NCBI GenBank assembly: GCA_947169685.1
Contig: CAMVQS010000003.1
Span: forward strand, 20,023-84,022
Length of the DNA stretch: 64,000 nucleotides
Reading direction: 5' to 3'
DNA from: an uncultured Prevotella sp.
GTDB taxonomy: Bacteria; Bacteroidota; Bacteroidia; Bacteroidales; Bacteroidaceae
The position numbers were made by a program, and so were the translations under genes. Of this stretch, positions 25,636 through 35,799 are shown piece by piece. The notes under the pieces are model-generated. The model ran no database searches. It had not been told where the DNA came from and saw only the letters and a program-made list of their open reading frames with translations. Numbering within the stretch: the stretch's first letter is position 1; the number at the start of each line of letters is the position of its first letter.

Positions 25636-27159
25636 CTATTTTGCTACTTTACGGACAGCACGGATAGGCAGTTGGTCAGTGGCCTGGACGTCACCCCAGA
25701 AATTCACATCCACTTTATTAAGCCAATATTGACACATGAATCCGACTGATTGAAGTTCGGTTGTTTCATTATAATGCCAAAGATTACCTACGGTATAGAA
25801 ATAGGTGTAATTAGACTCGTTGATTATTACAGGGAAAGAAATGACTTGTTCTGTCGTTTTCGAAGTTGCCTTCACCTGTTCGTTGCCTTCCTCCAATTCA
25901 AACGTACAACCTTCCATTAGCAACTCCCATTCGGCGTCTGTCGGGATATGCCATCCATTGCCCCACAGATGAGATGCAGCGTCAAATTGCGTATTACTTA
26001 CATCCATATATGACACGTCTGTCCAACTGAAATTATTTACCTCACCGTATCTATATAGCCCACCTATCGGATTAATATCAGTAGCATATAGGTTGTAGGG
26101 AGCCCAATAGTAATCATAGTTCTCATCACTGCACATCAAGACACCATCGGGCGCATCCTCTATGCCTGTTCCCGTTCCGCCGCCAGTTCCACTATCCTCA
26201 TCGTACTTGTCACTACTTTCCTCGTAAGGATCGGCATAGACCAGACCACCTGCTGTCATGGCCACAGTAGTCCAGTCGATAATGTCAATGCCCGTCACGT
26301 CAAGCTTCGTGGGGCCAAGGGTAAGGTTAAAACGATATATCTTTCCTCGCTCAAAGGAGGAACTGGAAATCGTACGATATACAGCGCCATCAATAGTGAG
26401 CTGGAAGATCATGGTCTGGGGCCTTTCCGAAGCAATAGGCAACACAAACCACTGGTCCGTCCATGAGCCACTATTTGCGAAAGAGGCTGGTGGAGAAGAA
26501 TAGCTGTTGGTGATAGGCGCTTTTGTCACACCTGTCACCTCGCCAGTATAGGAGTTAAGTGTGCCCGAACGTCCATAAGAGCCATCAATGTCTATCTGAG
26601 AGACACGTCCCGGACCCGTATAGCCATTCGATGTCAACGTTACGACGACGACGGTTTGCGCATGTTTGAGCGTTAAGGCAACCTCCGGATAGAGCTCACT
26701 GATATAGCTCTCGTCAGTGGAGGCAGTCTGCCAAGTGGCATACATCCAATCTGGGGAATTGTTGGTACAAGTAACGGGGATGGCAGCAGGATCAAGACCA
26801 TACTGATAAGGATAGTAAGCCGAGACACGAGCTTCCTGCAATGTCAGCGTAATGGGTGTTGAGGAGCTCCAGGTCTGTGTACTGCCAGTACCAGTAGCCT
26901 GATAAGGAATGTTTGTCGTACTGGTCTGCGTCAAACTATAAGAAGAGCCATCGGTCTTCTGCACGGTGACACCTATTCTGGAGCCGCTTGCCAATGTGCC
27001 GGCAGTCAACGACAGGGATGGTGTGCTACGTGTCGGCACATCTGTCGTACAGACAGAGAGGCGCAACTGGGCATTTCCCGTCGTGCTGTCACTGCCTTCG
27101 CTGACACATGCTGTCAGCAGGAGCATTAAGCTATATACATATAATAGGTGTCGTCTCAT
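25636..27159 (-). CDS. Fimbrillin family lipoprotein with FISUMP-like domain
   Basis: 'LLLTAC|V', 'VSAYYPYQYGLDPAAIPVTC', 'TLKHAQTVVVVTL'; 'DYYWAPYNLYA...GNGWHIPTDAEWELLM'. Confidence 0.75.
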   Translation of the reverse strand: MRRHLLYVYSLMLLLTACVSEGSDSTTGNAQLRLSVCTTDVPTRSTPSLSLTAGTLASGSRIGVTVQKTDGSSYSLTQTSTTNIPYQATGTGSTQTWSSSTPITLTLQEARVSAYYPYQYGLDPAAIPVTCTNNSPDWMYATWQTASTDESYISELYPEVALTLKHAQTVVVVTLTSNGYTGPGRVSQIDIDGSYGRSGTLNSYTGEVTGVTKAPITNSYSSPPASFANSGSWTDQWFVLPIASERPQTMIFQLTIDGAVYRTISSSSFERGKIYRFNLTLGPTKLDVTGIDIIDWTTVAMTAGGLVYADPYEESSDKYDEDSGTGGGTGTGIEDAPDGVLMCSDENYDYYWAPYNLYATDINPIGGLYRYGEVNNFSWTDVSYMDVSNTQFDAASHLWGNGWHIPTDAEWELLMEGCTFELEEGNEQVKATSKTTEQVISFPVIINESNYTYFYTVGNLWHYNETTELQSVGFMCQYWLNKVDVNFWGDVQATDQLPIRAVRKVAK

Positions 27160-27170
27160 TCGGCATTTTA

Positions 27171-28457
27171 TTAGAAATTCTCACCCTCCATGTCGGGCAG
27201 CGTCAGCCCGTCATCAGGTCCATTCTCTGTCTGGTCGAGACCATTGAACTGTACGGTGACATTGCTGGACACACCCCATAAGGTGATGGTTCGGATACCC
27301 GTGCTCTTGTCCAGACATGTGTCGTCCATTCGTACATTAAAGCCATACTGGTCACCTTCCTCAGCATCGGAGGTTACAGTGGGCTGCTTCACAGGAATAC
27401 CAGCCGTCATGGGTACGGCCGTGATAGTCAGTGTACGGTCATTGTTGCTAAGTTTGCAGTTGACGGCAATATCGGGAACTGTCTTGATGAACACATGACC
27501 ACCCAAATCGATTTCCATACCACCACCTTCGACGGTTCCCCAGTCCTCAATCTGCACATTACCATAATTAAGGGTGTTAGACAAGAGATTGATGTCGAAG
27601 GTATATATTTTGCCAGACACAAACGTATAGTTACTGGCTGTAGTGACGGTGTAACCGCTACCATCAAGGTTGATGTGGGTACTTAAAGTCGTGGTCTGCC
27701 CCGTAGGGACAATCACAAACTCCATCTCATAATACTGCTCGACACCATTGTTCTCATCAGCCGTCAGCAGGGAGAACGGTTCTATACTACGTGTTATTCT
27801 ATGAGGATCTTCGGCAGCTACCGTAATAGCTCCAGTCTTTGTGTTCAGCGTACCACTGGAAGCAATACCTGCACCAGAGATGCCGACAAGACTGAGGCTA
27901 GCATCACCTGTATATACATTCTTATGAAAACGGACCTTGACACGCGACAAAGCGTGATGCATAGTCATGGTAGCCGTTGGAGTATGGTCATTGAGATTAG
28001 GAACGGGCGTCCCCCACATGTAGTCAGCAGTAGCAGTATTAGTAGGTTGAACATGTATAGGAAGTGCCGTAATGTCGATGTCTTCCGTATAAGGATAATA
28101 ACCGTAGAGCGTTGCCTTGGTTGCAGAAAGCAGGATGTCTGTTCCTGTCGTAACAGGGTTCCACTGTGCTGTAACGCTTGCTGCAGCAGGTCTATAAGGT
28201 ATATTATAAGTTCCCGTACCGTCGTAAGTGGAACCATCACTAGTCTTCACTACAGTCAGGCCAACCATTGCCGTAGTAGGAAACCATGTATCGGTAATCA
28301 TGGCACGTGTTGTAATACCATCTGGCTCTCCAGGAGCTTTCATGGACAATTGTAACGTCTGCGTGGGAATGGAACTTTCCGTTATGTCATCGCTAGAACA
28401 TGCCGTCATCAGCACTGACAGCAGAACAACTATGTATAATCCTATGCGTCTGTTCAT
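27171..28457 (-). CDS. Fimbrillin family lipoprotein with a distinct C-terminal domain
   Basis: 'VLMTAC|S', 'LYGYYPYTEDIDITALPI', 'TMHHALSRVKVRF'; C-terminus differs from the FISUMP members. Confidence 0.7.
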   Translation of the reverse strand: MNRRIGLYIVVLLSVLMTACSSDDITESSIPTQTLQLSMKAPGEPDGITTRAMITDTWFPTTAMVGLTVVKTSDGSTYDGTGTYNIPYRPAAASVTAQWNPVTTGTDILLSATKATLYGYYPYTEDIDITALPIHVQPTNTATADYMWGTPVPNLNDHTPTATMTMHHALSRVKVRFHKNVYTGDASLSLVGISGAGIASSGTLNTKTGAITVAAEDPHRITRSIEPFSLLTADENNGVEQYYEMEFVIVPTGQTTTLSTHINLDGSGYTVTTASNYTFVSGKIYTFDINLLSNTLNYGNVQIEDWGTVEGGGMEIDLGGHVFIKTVPDIAVNCKLSNNDRTLTITAVPMTAGIPVKQPTVTSDAEEGDQYGFNVRMDDTCLDKSTGIRTITLWGVSSNVTVQFNGLDQTENGPDDGLTLPDMEGENF

Positions 28458-28481
28458 CTTCTCTACGTATAATGTTTTATT

Positions 28482-30149
28482 TTAATCGTTATTGATAGGT
28501 ACCATCTTGACCGCACGTACAGGGAAGGCTATGCTTCGGTATTCCATGCCCAATGTAGTTTGATGCCAATTAGGGTCACCTGTATCAGTAACTGCTGTCT
28601 CATGGACGCCAAACATCAAGGCACGTGATTTGACAGGGGATCCGGTATCTCCCTGATAGAGTTCTCCAATCCACGTCGTGCTTTCTGCCAGTGCTTCATA
28701 ACCGCTCTCCCGAACCCAACCGTTCATGTAGAAGCGTATTTCCGCATTCGTACTGTTGATAATGAGCGGTTTGTATAAATAGTTCATGTAATGTTCCTGC
28801 GAGTCGTAGTCATAATACTGAACGTAGTCGATACTGCAACCATAGACACCATTCTCTTGGGCGCTAGGGAATGTCACATCGGTGTTAGTCCCCGTATCGC
28901 TCAGGAAAAGGGCCTCTGCCTCGGTCATCATGCGGCAGTCGGGGCCAATATAGTAAGTGGCAGGGTCATAATTGACGTCACCGCAGATGTAGTCTGGCAT
29001 TACCGTGTATTGGTTAGCGGTAAGATCATAGTGCGAATAGTTATTGACCGACGACACCGTCTTGGGACGGGGGTCTCCCCACGCGAAGAAATAACCCGTG
29101 TCATAGCGGTATAGGGCACCGATATTACGGTCGGCAATATAGGCTTTGTGTGTAGCATCCTCCGGTGTGGTGATAACCCATCGGTTGTTTTCGTCCAGCT
29201 TCTCATAGAGGCCCAAATCAACCCATTCGATAAAGCTCGGATCGGGCATCATCTCTGTACTGTTGTAGTGATAGACCTTACCCGCCTCGAATTTCAAGTC
29301 GGCACCAGTCCGGTTTGAGGTCAGCTCATAGGAAGCCAGAGGAGCATCGTCACCAAATTCCTGAGTGTATAAATCCATTTCCAAATCATCAGCATGACAT
29401 GGGCCGACAACCATATAGACATCCCAGCGAGTATTGGCCATATCGCTCTTGACATTCAATGTGATAGAACCTGTCGTGGAATTGGTCTTCGTAGAGAACT
29501 TGAAGTTATTGGCCAGCGTACTGGTTGCTCCTTCCTTTTTGCGTAGCACTACTTTAGACAAGGTTCCCTTGTTGGGCAGGTCAACGCCTATATGGAATAC
29601 TGCAGCATAAGGAACCCCCTGTTGGGCGTTCTCCGGGTCAGCCCAATAAAGTGGGTAATAATTCTTCAAATGGGCTGTAGTGGAGTTGCCCAGTTGTGTC
29701 TGCTGACTGTAGTCTATAATGAAGTCACCACCTGTGAGATTGGTAGCGTCAGTATAGGTGGGCTTGATGGGCGGATAGAAGTAAGAATATTTCTCATCAT
29801 CAGCTTTCTTGATGGTAATTCCATTAAACTGACAGGTCACTCCATTGCTACTATTACCCGTAAAGTCAAAGGTACGCCCTATAACGGTCTGGGCTGCATT
29901 GGTGGTCAGCAGGGTGATGGTCTCAGTATTCTCCCATGCGAGCAAAAGCTTACCCTTGTTCTCACCTGTAAAACCAGGTGTGAAAGTGGTACGCGTCGTA
30001 CCATCGTCTGGCACTCCAAGGACGGCTGTGAATGTAAGGCTCATTGAGTCATCGCCAGCTATGCTGCCGTTCTCACTACAAGCTGCTGTCATCCAAAGCA
30101 GCATTGCTATGTAGAAGATGGTTCTGATATGTTCCTTTACTTGTCTCAT
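28482..30149 (-). CDS. Fimbrillin-like lipoprotein, second subfamily, with FISUMP-like domain
   Basis: 'WMTAAC|S', 'GNSTTAHLKNYYPLYWAD'; 'AYIADRNIGALYRYDTGYFFAWGDPRP'; start at internal MRQVKEH. Confidence 0.65.
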   Translation of the reverse strand: MRQVKEHIRTIFYIAMLLWMTAACSENGSIAGDDSMSLTFTAVLGVPDDGTTRTTFTPGFTGENKGKLLLAWENTETITLLTTNAAQTVIGRTFDFTGNSSNGVTCQFNGITIKKADDEKYSYFYPPIKPTYTDATNLTGGDFIIDYSQQTQLGNSTTAHLKNYYPLYWADPENAQQGVPYAAVFHIGVDLPNKGTLSKVVLRKKEGATSTLANNFKFSTKTNSTTGSITLNVKSDMANTRWDVYMVVGPCHADDLEMDLYTQEFGDDAPLASYELTSNRTGADLKFEAGKVYHYNSTEMMPDPSFIEWVDLGLYEKLDENNRWVITTPEDATHKAYIADRNIGALYRYDTGYFFAWGDPRPKTVSSVNNYSHYDLTANQYTVMPDYICGDVNYDPATYYIGPDCRMMTEAEALFLSDTGTNTDVTFPSAQENGVYGCSIDYVQYYDYDSQEHYMNYLYKPLIINSTNAEIRFYMNGWVRESGYEALAESTTWIGELYQGDTGSPVKSRALMFGVHETAVTDTGDPNWHQTTLGMEYRSIAFPVRAVKMVPINND

Positions 30150-30153
30150 GTCT

Positions 30154-31254
30154 TTATTGTGTGGAAGCATTGCTGATAAACTCATAGTACTTTCCTGCCT
30201 TTAGCTTCTTGACCGTTACTTCTTCTGGATTAACCTCGGAACTATCATATAGCTGGCGGAGATAAGAATAAGAATTATTTATTTCAACGACCCTACTATT
30301 CTCTATGACAAGAGCTCTGGAACAGGTCACACGCAGATAGAGATGGTCAATTTGTTCAGTGGGACCAACTACGAAATAGAACTCCCAAATATTACTGCCT
30401 TCATAGGAGTGAACATTCAACGTGATAGGACCTTTGCGCTGATTTTCGGGCGTAAACCTCTTGGCAAAGTCAAAGTTATTACCTAACTGTTTACAATTGC
30501 TGATGTCAACGTTTTCATTTGTAAGGTCCAAAGCCTCAGAACTGGCGAACAATTCAGCTTTGTTAACTTTCAGGCTCAAGACCTTGGCAGGGGCCGTGAA
30601 TGTGACATGCACCACAGAAGCATAGACATTGGGATAGTAGCCCTCCGGGCGATCGATGACGGTCTGTGTGCCGATAACAACACTATTCTCATCATATATA
30701 TTCTCTTCGTGGTTTATCTCATTCTCATAGCTCCAGTGCATGGGCAGGTAGTTCTTCAGGTGAGCCCGTGTTCCATTACCCATCTGGGATTGCTGGCTGA
30801 GGTCGATGATAATTTGCTCTTTCTTCTCAGAGTCATAATATGCCGTACCACCAGGATAAAAATATTCATAATGTTCAATGTATTCACTCTGAGCATTTTG
30901 AGCGAGGTTGCGAACATTACCTCGGAAATTGTAAATCTTATCAGACTGTCTTATTCCACCAATAGTTGCAGAACGTGCCACAAGGCTGGGGTCTGTATTG
31001 TTGACATGAAGGACGTCAACAGTCTCATCTTCCTCCCAAGAAATCAGCAAGTCAGCATCGGACGCAGTGAAATGAGTACGAGTTGGCATGTCTCCTCTCA
31101 AATGTGCAGAGAACTCAATGGGGACATAACCCTCATCTGTGACAGAAAGAGCACCTTCCCTACAAGAAATACATGTAAGTGTCAGCATGAACAAAGTGCC
31201 TATAAATACATGTTTGAGCAAAGTTATATCAGTTTTAAGTTTTCTCAACAACAT
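30154..31254 (-). CDS. Fimbrillin-like lipoprotein, second subfamily
   Basis: 'LTCISC|R', 'GNGTRAHLKNYLPMHWSY' shared with 28482-30149, 'FYFVVGPTEQIDHLYL'. Confidence 0.65.
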   Translation of the reverse strand: MLLRKLKTDITLLKHVFIGTLFMLTLTCISCREGALSVTDEGYVPIEFSAHLRGDMPTRTHFTASDADLLISWEEDETVDVLHVNNTDPSLVARSATIGGIRQSDKIYNFRGNVRNLAQNAQSEYIEHYEYFYPGGTAYYDSEKKEQIIIDLSQQSQMGNGTRAHLKNYLPMHWSYENEINHEENIYDENSVVIGTQTVIDRPEGYYPNVYASVVHVTFTAPAKVLSLKVNKAELFASSEALDLTNENVDISNCKQLGNNFDFAKRFTPENQRKGPITLNVHSYEGSNIWEFYFVVGPTEQIDHLYLRVTCSRALVIENSRVVEINNSYSYLRQLYDSSEVNPEEVTVKKLKAGKYYEFISNASTQ

Positions 31255-31308
31255 CTTTTACACAATTCCACTTTAAAGACCATTGACAATATGGCCTGCA
31301 TTATCGTA

Positions 31309-31339
31309 CAAAAATACAACAATTAGAATATATACGCAA
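31309..31339 (-). promoter_or_regulatory. Promoter of the lipoprotein array operon
   Basis: Minus strand TTG-N20-TATTTTTG about 55 nt upstream of the first lipoprotein ATG. Confidence 0.6.
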
Positions 31340-31446
31340 GAAATATTCCAATTATTTCGGATTTTTTAACAATAAGGGAGCAGCCATCTCTTCTTTGGCC
31401 GCCCCCTATATTAATAATATCACTTTCCCTTACTCACAATATATAA

Positions 31447-31477
31447 CAAAAAACGGGCGTGCATATGCACACCCGTT
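31447..31477 (-). terminator. Rho-independent terminator of the sus operon
   Basis: AACGGGTGTGCAT/ATGCACGCCCGTT stem followed by T-run on minus strand, just 3' of 31501. Confidence 0.75.
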
Positions 31478-31500
31478 AAATAAATACGTATATAATACTA

Positions 31501-32922
31501 CTAGTTCTTGACTACTGTAGCATACATCTTATCACTTTGAGCACGACTTGGATACAGTTTGATGGTGTAGTTACCTGCAGCATTAATACGAAGGTTACCA
31601 GCACCTTCACTTAAGTCGTCCAAAGAACCACCAAGGTTTATGTCCCACGAACCATTTGTAGTAAACTTAAACTCATCAGCTGCTAAATCTGTGGTAATCT
31701 CCCAACAATCGTCGGCCATGTTATAGGTCATGACTGTATAAGAACCAGCATCCCAACCGCCAGGTGTTGCAGGTCCTACAAGACCCCATGTCAGCTTTGT
31801 AGCCTTCAGTGATCCACTGGCTACATCAGCTACTAACTGATAGTATCCAGCCTCGGTGCAGTTGATGTTGCCACCAGTTCCTGCTGTGCCGGTGAAAATA
31901 CTACTATATGTAGTAAAGCTATCGTAGTTGTATTCTGCGTTCCAGTTACGTTCTTTAGTGAACTTGAACTCGCCGTCCATGTATGCATAGCCAGTATAAA
32001 TTCCGTCAAACTTTGCAGAGCGTAGTGCCGGAGCCAGTTCAGGAGTCCATCCCCAAGAAGGCATGTCAGGAGCAGAGGTGTTGTATTTCTGGGCATTTCC
32101 AGGAACATAAATGAACTCTGTAAACTCCAGCTTCTCCAGTTTATAAGTGTAGTTCATCATGTTGATGGTCATGCGATAGATGCCTGCCTGCTCAATCTTA
32201 CCAGCCTGTGGGTCGGTAGTGGTCAGATTACCTTCCATACTGGTGTCACCGTCAACCTTTGTACCTACAACACCGGTCTCACCTCCTGCCCAGAAGTCAC
32301 CATTATAGTTCGTAGCAGGGATAATCTTCCAGTACTGGTTGTCAGCTGTGGTAGTGAATACAATTTCGAACTCAGGAGCATCATAGACGTCACCAGTACC
32401 CTTATGTGTAAAGGCTTGTGCACTTTCCTTGTTCCACCCGGCGAAGTCGCCAACCAGATAGTAAGCAGTGTCAATGAAGGGAGCCTTTAGCGTAACGGTC
32501 AGTGTAGAGGTGCCCTTGTTGGCAATCGACTGGCCGTTAACGTTTGTATAGGCCGTGATGTCCATAGCGATGTTACGAGCCGTGGGGCGCTTGCCGTAGA
32601 GTGCTTCAACAGCAGCCTTCAGGTCGTCAGCCGATACTGTGCCGTCGGTTGTTGTCAGCGTCTGGCTATCGGTCTTATCTGCATTCCAGAGCACAACGTT
32701 ATAGGTCGTCGTGCCTTCGCCCACCAGCGTGGGTACGAACAGCTGCACCTTGTCAGCCGTCAGCGTAGCATAGTCGATGGCAGGAGCCTGCCCAACAGTC
32801 ATGGTGACGGTCTTGGCATCCTCGGGGCCGTTAGACATCGGGTCTGCCCAATCTGAATACATATCGGAACCGCAGCTCGTTATGAGCAGAACCAGTCCCA
32901 TTGTATATAATAACTTTTTCAT
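31501..32922 (-). CDS. SusE/SusF-like outer membrane starch-binding lipoprotein
   Basis: 'LLITSC|G', 'VTMTVGQAPAIDYATLTADKVQLFVP', 'AYYLVGDFAGWN' repeats; downstream of susCD. Confidence 0.8.
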   Translation of the reverse strand: MKKLLYTMGLVLLITSCGSDMYSDWADPMSNGPEDAKTVTMTVGQAPAIDYATLTADKVQLFVPTLVGEGTTTYNVVLWNADKTDSQTLTTTDGTVSADDLKAAVEALYGKRPTARNIAMDITAYTNVNGQSIANKGTSTLTVTLKAPFIDTAYYLVGDFAGWNKESAQAFTHKGTGDVYDAPEFEIVFTTTADNQYWKIIPATNYNGDFWAGGETGVVGTKVDGDTSMEGNLTTTDPQAGKIEQAGIYRMTINMMNYTYKLEKLEFTEFIYVPGNAQKYNTSAPDMPSWGWTPELAPALRSAKFDGIYTGYAYMDGEFKFTKERNWNAEYNYDSFTTYSSIFTGTAGTGGNINCTEAGYYQLVADVASGSLKATKLTWGLVGPATPGGWDAGSYTVMTYNMADDCWEITTDLAADEFKFTTNGSWDINLGGSLDDLSEGAGNLRINAAGNYTIKLYPSRAQSDKMYATVVKN

Positions 32923-32945
32923 ACGTCTTTCTTATTTAGCGTTAG

Positions 32946-34136
32946 TTACTGCTTGATAAAGCGGATAAAGCCAGTGATGTCGTTGAAGAGAATCAGGTAG
33001 TTGGCTGCTTCGGTGATTTCAATGTCAGCACCACCCTGTGTGCCAAATACGTACATACCATCCGTAGTAACGACAGGAGCACCACCACGGTTGTAATCCC
33101 ATGAAGAGGTATCGTCCTTTGTCTTGATCTTCGCACCGGCATCCAGATGCTGAACAATGTACCAGTCGTGGTTCTCAGCATTGGGGTTGCAGGCATTCAT
33201 CGGAGTGTCACCCCAGTCATTGAAGGTTCCTGCGATATTAATAACACTGAATACCTTTGGTGTTCCATCGTACTTCTCAATGGTCAGTTTGTCATTCTTG
33301 GTATCAAGGGTTATGGTATAGATACCAGGCTCTGGAACCTTGATGTCACTTGAGCCGCCGTCATTCTTTACAAACGTACCGAAACTGTCGCCCTGTCCCC
33401 ACTGCGTTGCCCAGTTGTCGTCAAAAGCACCACGGAGCTTAAAGCCATTACCAGCGAGATAGCCAATCCACTGAATCTTACCCTGACCAGTCTTTTTATC
33501 ATACTCCTCACCTTCGATGGGCTGCAAGGGAAGAGCAGCCTTTCCGATGTCGGAACCCCAAGAGCCATCAGCAATATCACTACCAAGGATATACCAAATT
33601 TCAATGGGTGCATCAGAAAGTTCTACATAGTAGGGAATCACATTCACCTCCACAACATTAGAGTAGATGGTGCCGCTTGCAAAGTTGGAACTCAGACGGG
33701 CGTAGAGTTTCTGCGTTGCAGGTACGCCACTTTCCGGCCACTGGGCCAGCTGCTGAAGGCCCTTGGCCAGTTCAGCTGCGTCAACGGTACCCTGACAGGT
33801 GCTGTAGATCTGGTCAAGTACAACGTAGTCGGCTACGGTTGCACCAGTCTCATCGGCCTCGGCCTGCTCTACAGAAGTGGTAAAGCTGTTCTTGAGTGAG
33901 AACTGCATCTGGTATTCTGCTGCCACGGGGAATCCACCGTAGTTGGGCTGTGACCAAGTAAAGTTCAGACCGGTGGATGTGGCCAAGTCGATATTCGATG
34001 CTGAATAGGCGGGCGTGTTCAGTGTGAACGTCGTCGGATTCAGCAGCGTCGGATTGTGCTCAAGGTCATCGCTACAAGCGGTGAACAGGCAAACGCCACA
34101 AAGGAGCATCAATGTTGACTTTATAATCTTTTTCAT
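32946..34136 (-). CDS. SusE-like outer membrane lipoprotein
   Basis: 'LFTAC|S', 'FTLNTPAYSASNIDLATSTGLNFTWSQPNYGGFP', 'IAGTFNDWGDTPM'. Confidence 0.8.
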   Translation of the reverse strand: MKKIIKSTLMLLCGVCLFTACSDDLEHNPTLLNPTTFTLNTPAYSASNIDLATSTGLNFTWSQPNYGGFPVAAEYQMQFSLKNSFTTSVEQAEADETGATVADYVVLDQIYSTCQGTVDAAELAKGLQQLAQWPESGVPATQKLYARLSSNFASGTIYSNVVEVNVIPYYVELSDAPIEIWYILGSDIADGSWGSDIGKAALPLQPIEGEEYDKKTGQGKIQWIGYLAGNGFKLRGAFDDNWATQWGQGDSFGTFVKNDGGSSDIKVPEPGIYTITLDTKNDKLTIEKYDGTPKVFSVINIAGTFNDWGDTPMNACNPNAENHDWYIVQHLDAGAKIKTKDDTSSWDYNRGGAPVVTTDGMYVFGTQGGADIEITEAANYLILFNDITGFIRFIKQ

Positions 34137-34176
34137 ACGATTAATCATTTGTTTTTAATCTCTTTAATCTTTCATC

Positions 34177-35781
34177 TTAGTAGCCAGGGTTCTGCTCGTT
34201 GTTGTAAGTAGGCAACTGAGAAGCCGGGATTGCGTAGATGTTACGGAAGGTGTCGAAGTTGCGGCCTGCGTATGTGCCACCCTTCCACTGCCAGGTGTAA
34301 CCAGTGTTACCGCCAAACTTGCCGAAACGGATGAGGTCAACACGGCGACGACCCTCGAAGTAGAACTCACGAGCCCACTCGTCGAGAATGTCGTTGAGTG
34401 AATAGCCTGTACGCTGAGTGGCATGAGCACGGGCACGAAGTGCATTAATAGCTTTAACACCTTCTGCAGTAGCCGAACCACCACTCTGGCGTGCCGTTGC
34501 CTCGGCGTATGTCAGATAAGCCTCTGCCTTGCGGAAGAAGAAGAAGTCAGCATCCATGAACGTGGCATCGTGACCTGAACTGCCGTCACTCTTGTAGTTG
34601 ATGAACTTGGCAATAGCATAACCGTTCTTGAACGTAGCACGGTCCAGATTGTTGATTTCACGTCCCACACCGTCGAAGATGGCACGGTCGTCGCCTGCGG
34701 CAACAATCATGTCGTATGCAGGAACCTGAGGAGCATCGAGGTTGGGGAAGAACTTCTGGATGAGGGTTGGACGTGCGCGATTACCACCCCATACCTGACC
34801 AGACAAGCCATTGGTGCCGTTCTGATCGTTCGGGTTAGCATGCATGTCACTATCGAAGCTACCTGCACAAAGGAACTGTGTGGTACCCCAGCTCGTCGTC
34901 TTCAGACCATCGCAGAGGATGGGGAAGATGCCTTCATAAGCAGCATCGCTCTCACCGTTGTCACCCATGAAGAGCATCTGGTAAGCTGACCATCCATTAA
35001 CAGAAGTGGTGTTCAGACGATAGTCAGAATCCATCACCTTCTTGGCATAGGTTGCAGCGTCGCTCCAACGTGGTGTTCCTGTATAGACTTCTGCATTCAA
35101 GTAAAGACGTGAAAGAAGAATCCAAGCAGCAGCCTGGTCAACACGGCCATAATTACTGTCTGTCGATTTCTTAGCTTTAGGTGTAGAAAGGTTGGGCTCA
35201 ATCTCTTTCAGCTCTTTTTCAATCCAATCGAAAGCTTCCTGACGACTCAGAATGACAGGGTCGCTCAGCGTCTCGGCAAACGGAACGCGTCCGAAAGCAT
35301 CCATGAGCAGATAATAATGCAAAGCACGGAGGAAACGTACCTCAGCAGTCATTGTTGCATCATAGTCAGCGGCAATGGCCAAATACTGATTACAGTATGT
35401 GATACTGGTTGTTAAACGTGCAAAGTAACCGTTGAGCATCGGGTGAGATTCGTCATAGGTGTTAAAACAAGACTGCTCAATACCGTCGTCACCCCAACCA
35501 TTAATAGCCTCATCGGTAGGCAGCTCGTTGGCATTCCACATCTGACGTACATAACCTGACGTACCACCGTCAATACCGTCAATATCACAGTCACCGTTAC
35601 CACCGCCGTTACCAGCCATGGCAATTGTAGCATAGCACTTGTTAAACAGACCTTCCGGGCTTACCTCTGTAGAGAGGTTAGGATCCAGTGGAGTCACGTC
35701 CAGGTCCTTTGTGCATGATGTCATACCCAGTGCAAGAATCAAACCTGCTACGGGTAATATGTTCTTAATAAACTGTTTCAT
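34177..35781 (-). CDS. susD: SusD/RagB family nutrient-binding lipoprotein
   Basis: 'GMTSC|T', SusD-like TPR/tail 'RREFYFEGRRRVDLIRFGKFGG'-type motif and '...PTYNNEQNPGY' C-term. Confidence 0.93.
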   Translation of the reverse strand: MKQFIKNILPVAGLILALGMTSCTKDLDVTPLDPNLSTEVSPEGLFNKCYATIAMAGNGGGNGDCDIDGIDGGTSGYVRQMWNANELPTDEAINGWGDDGIEQSCFNTYDESHPMLNGYFARLTTSITYCNQYLAIAADYDATMTAEVRFLRALHYYLLMDAFGRVPFAETLSDPVILSRQEAFDWIEKELKEIEPNLSTPKAKKSTDSNYGRVDQAAAWILLSRLYLNAEVYTGTPRWSDAATYAKKVMDSDYRLNTTSVNGWSAYQMLFMGDNGESDAAYEGIFPILCDGLKTTSWGTTQFLCAGSFDSDMHANPNDQNGTNGLSGQVWGGNRARPTLIQKFFPNLDAPQVPAYDMIVAAGDDRAIFDGVGREINNLDRATFKNGYAIAKFINYKSDGSSGHDATFMDADFFFFRKAEAYLTYAEATARQSGGSATAEGVKAINALRARAHATQRTGYSLNDILDEWAREFYFEGRRRVDLIRFGKFGGNTGYTWQWKGGTYAGRNFDTFRNIYAIPASQLPTYNNEQNPGY

Positions 35782-35799
35782 TATCTTATCCTCCTTTGT

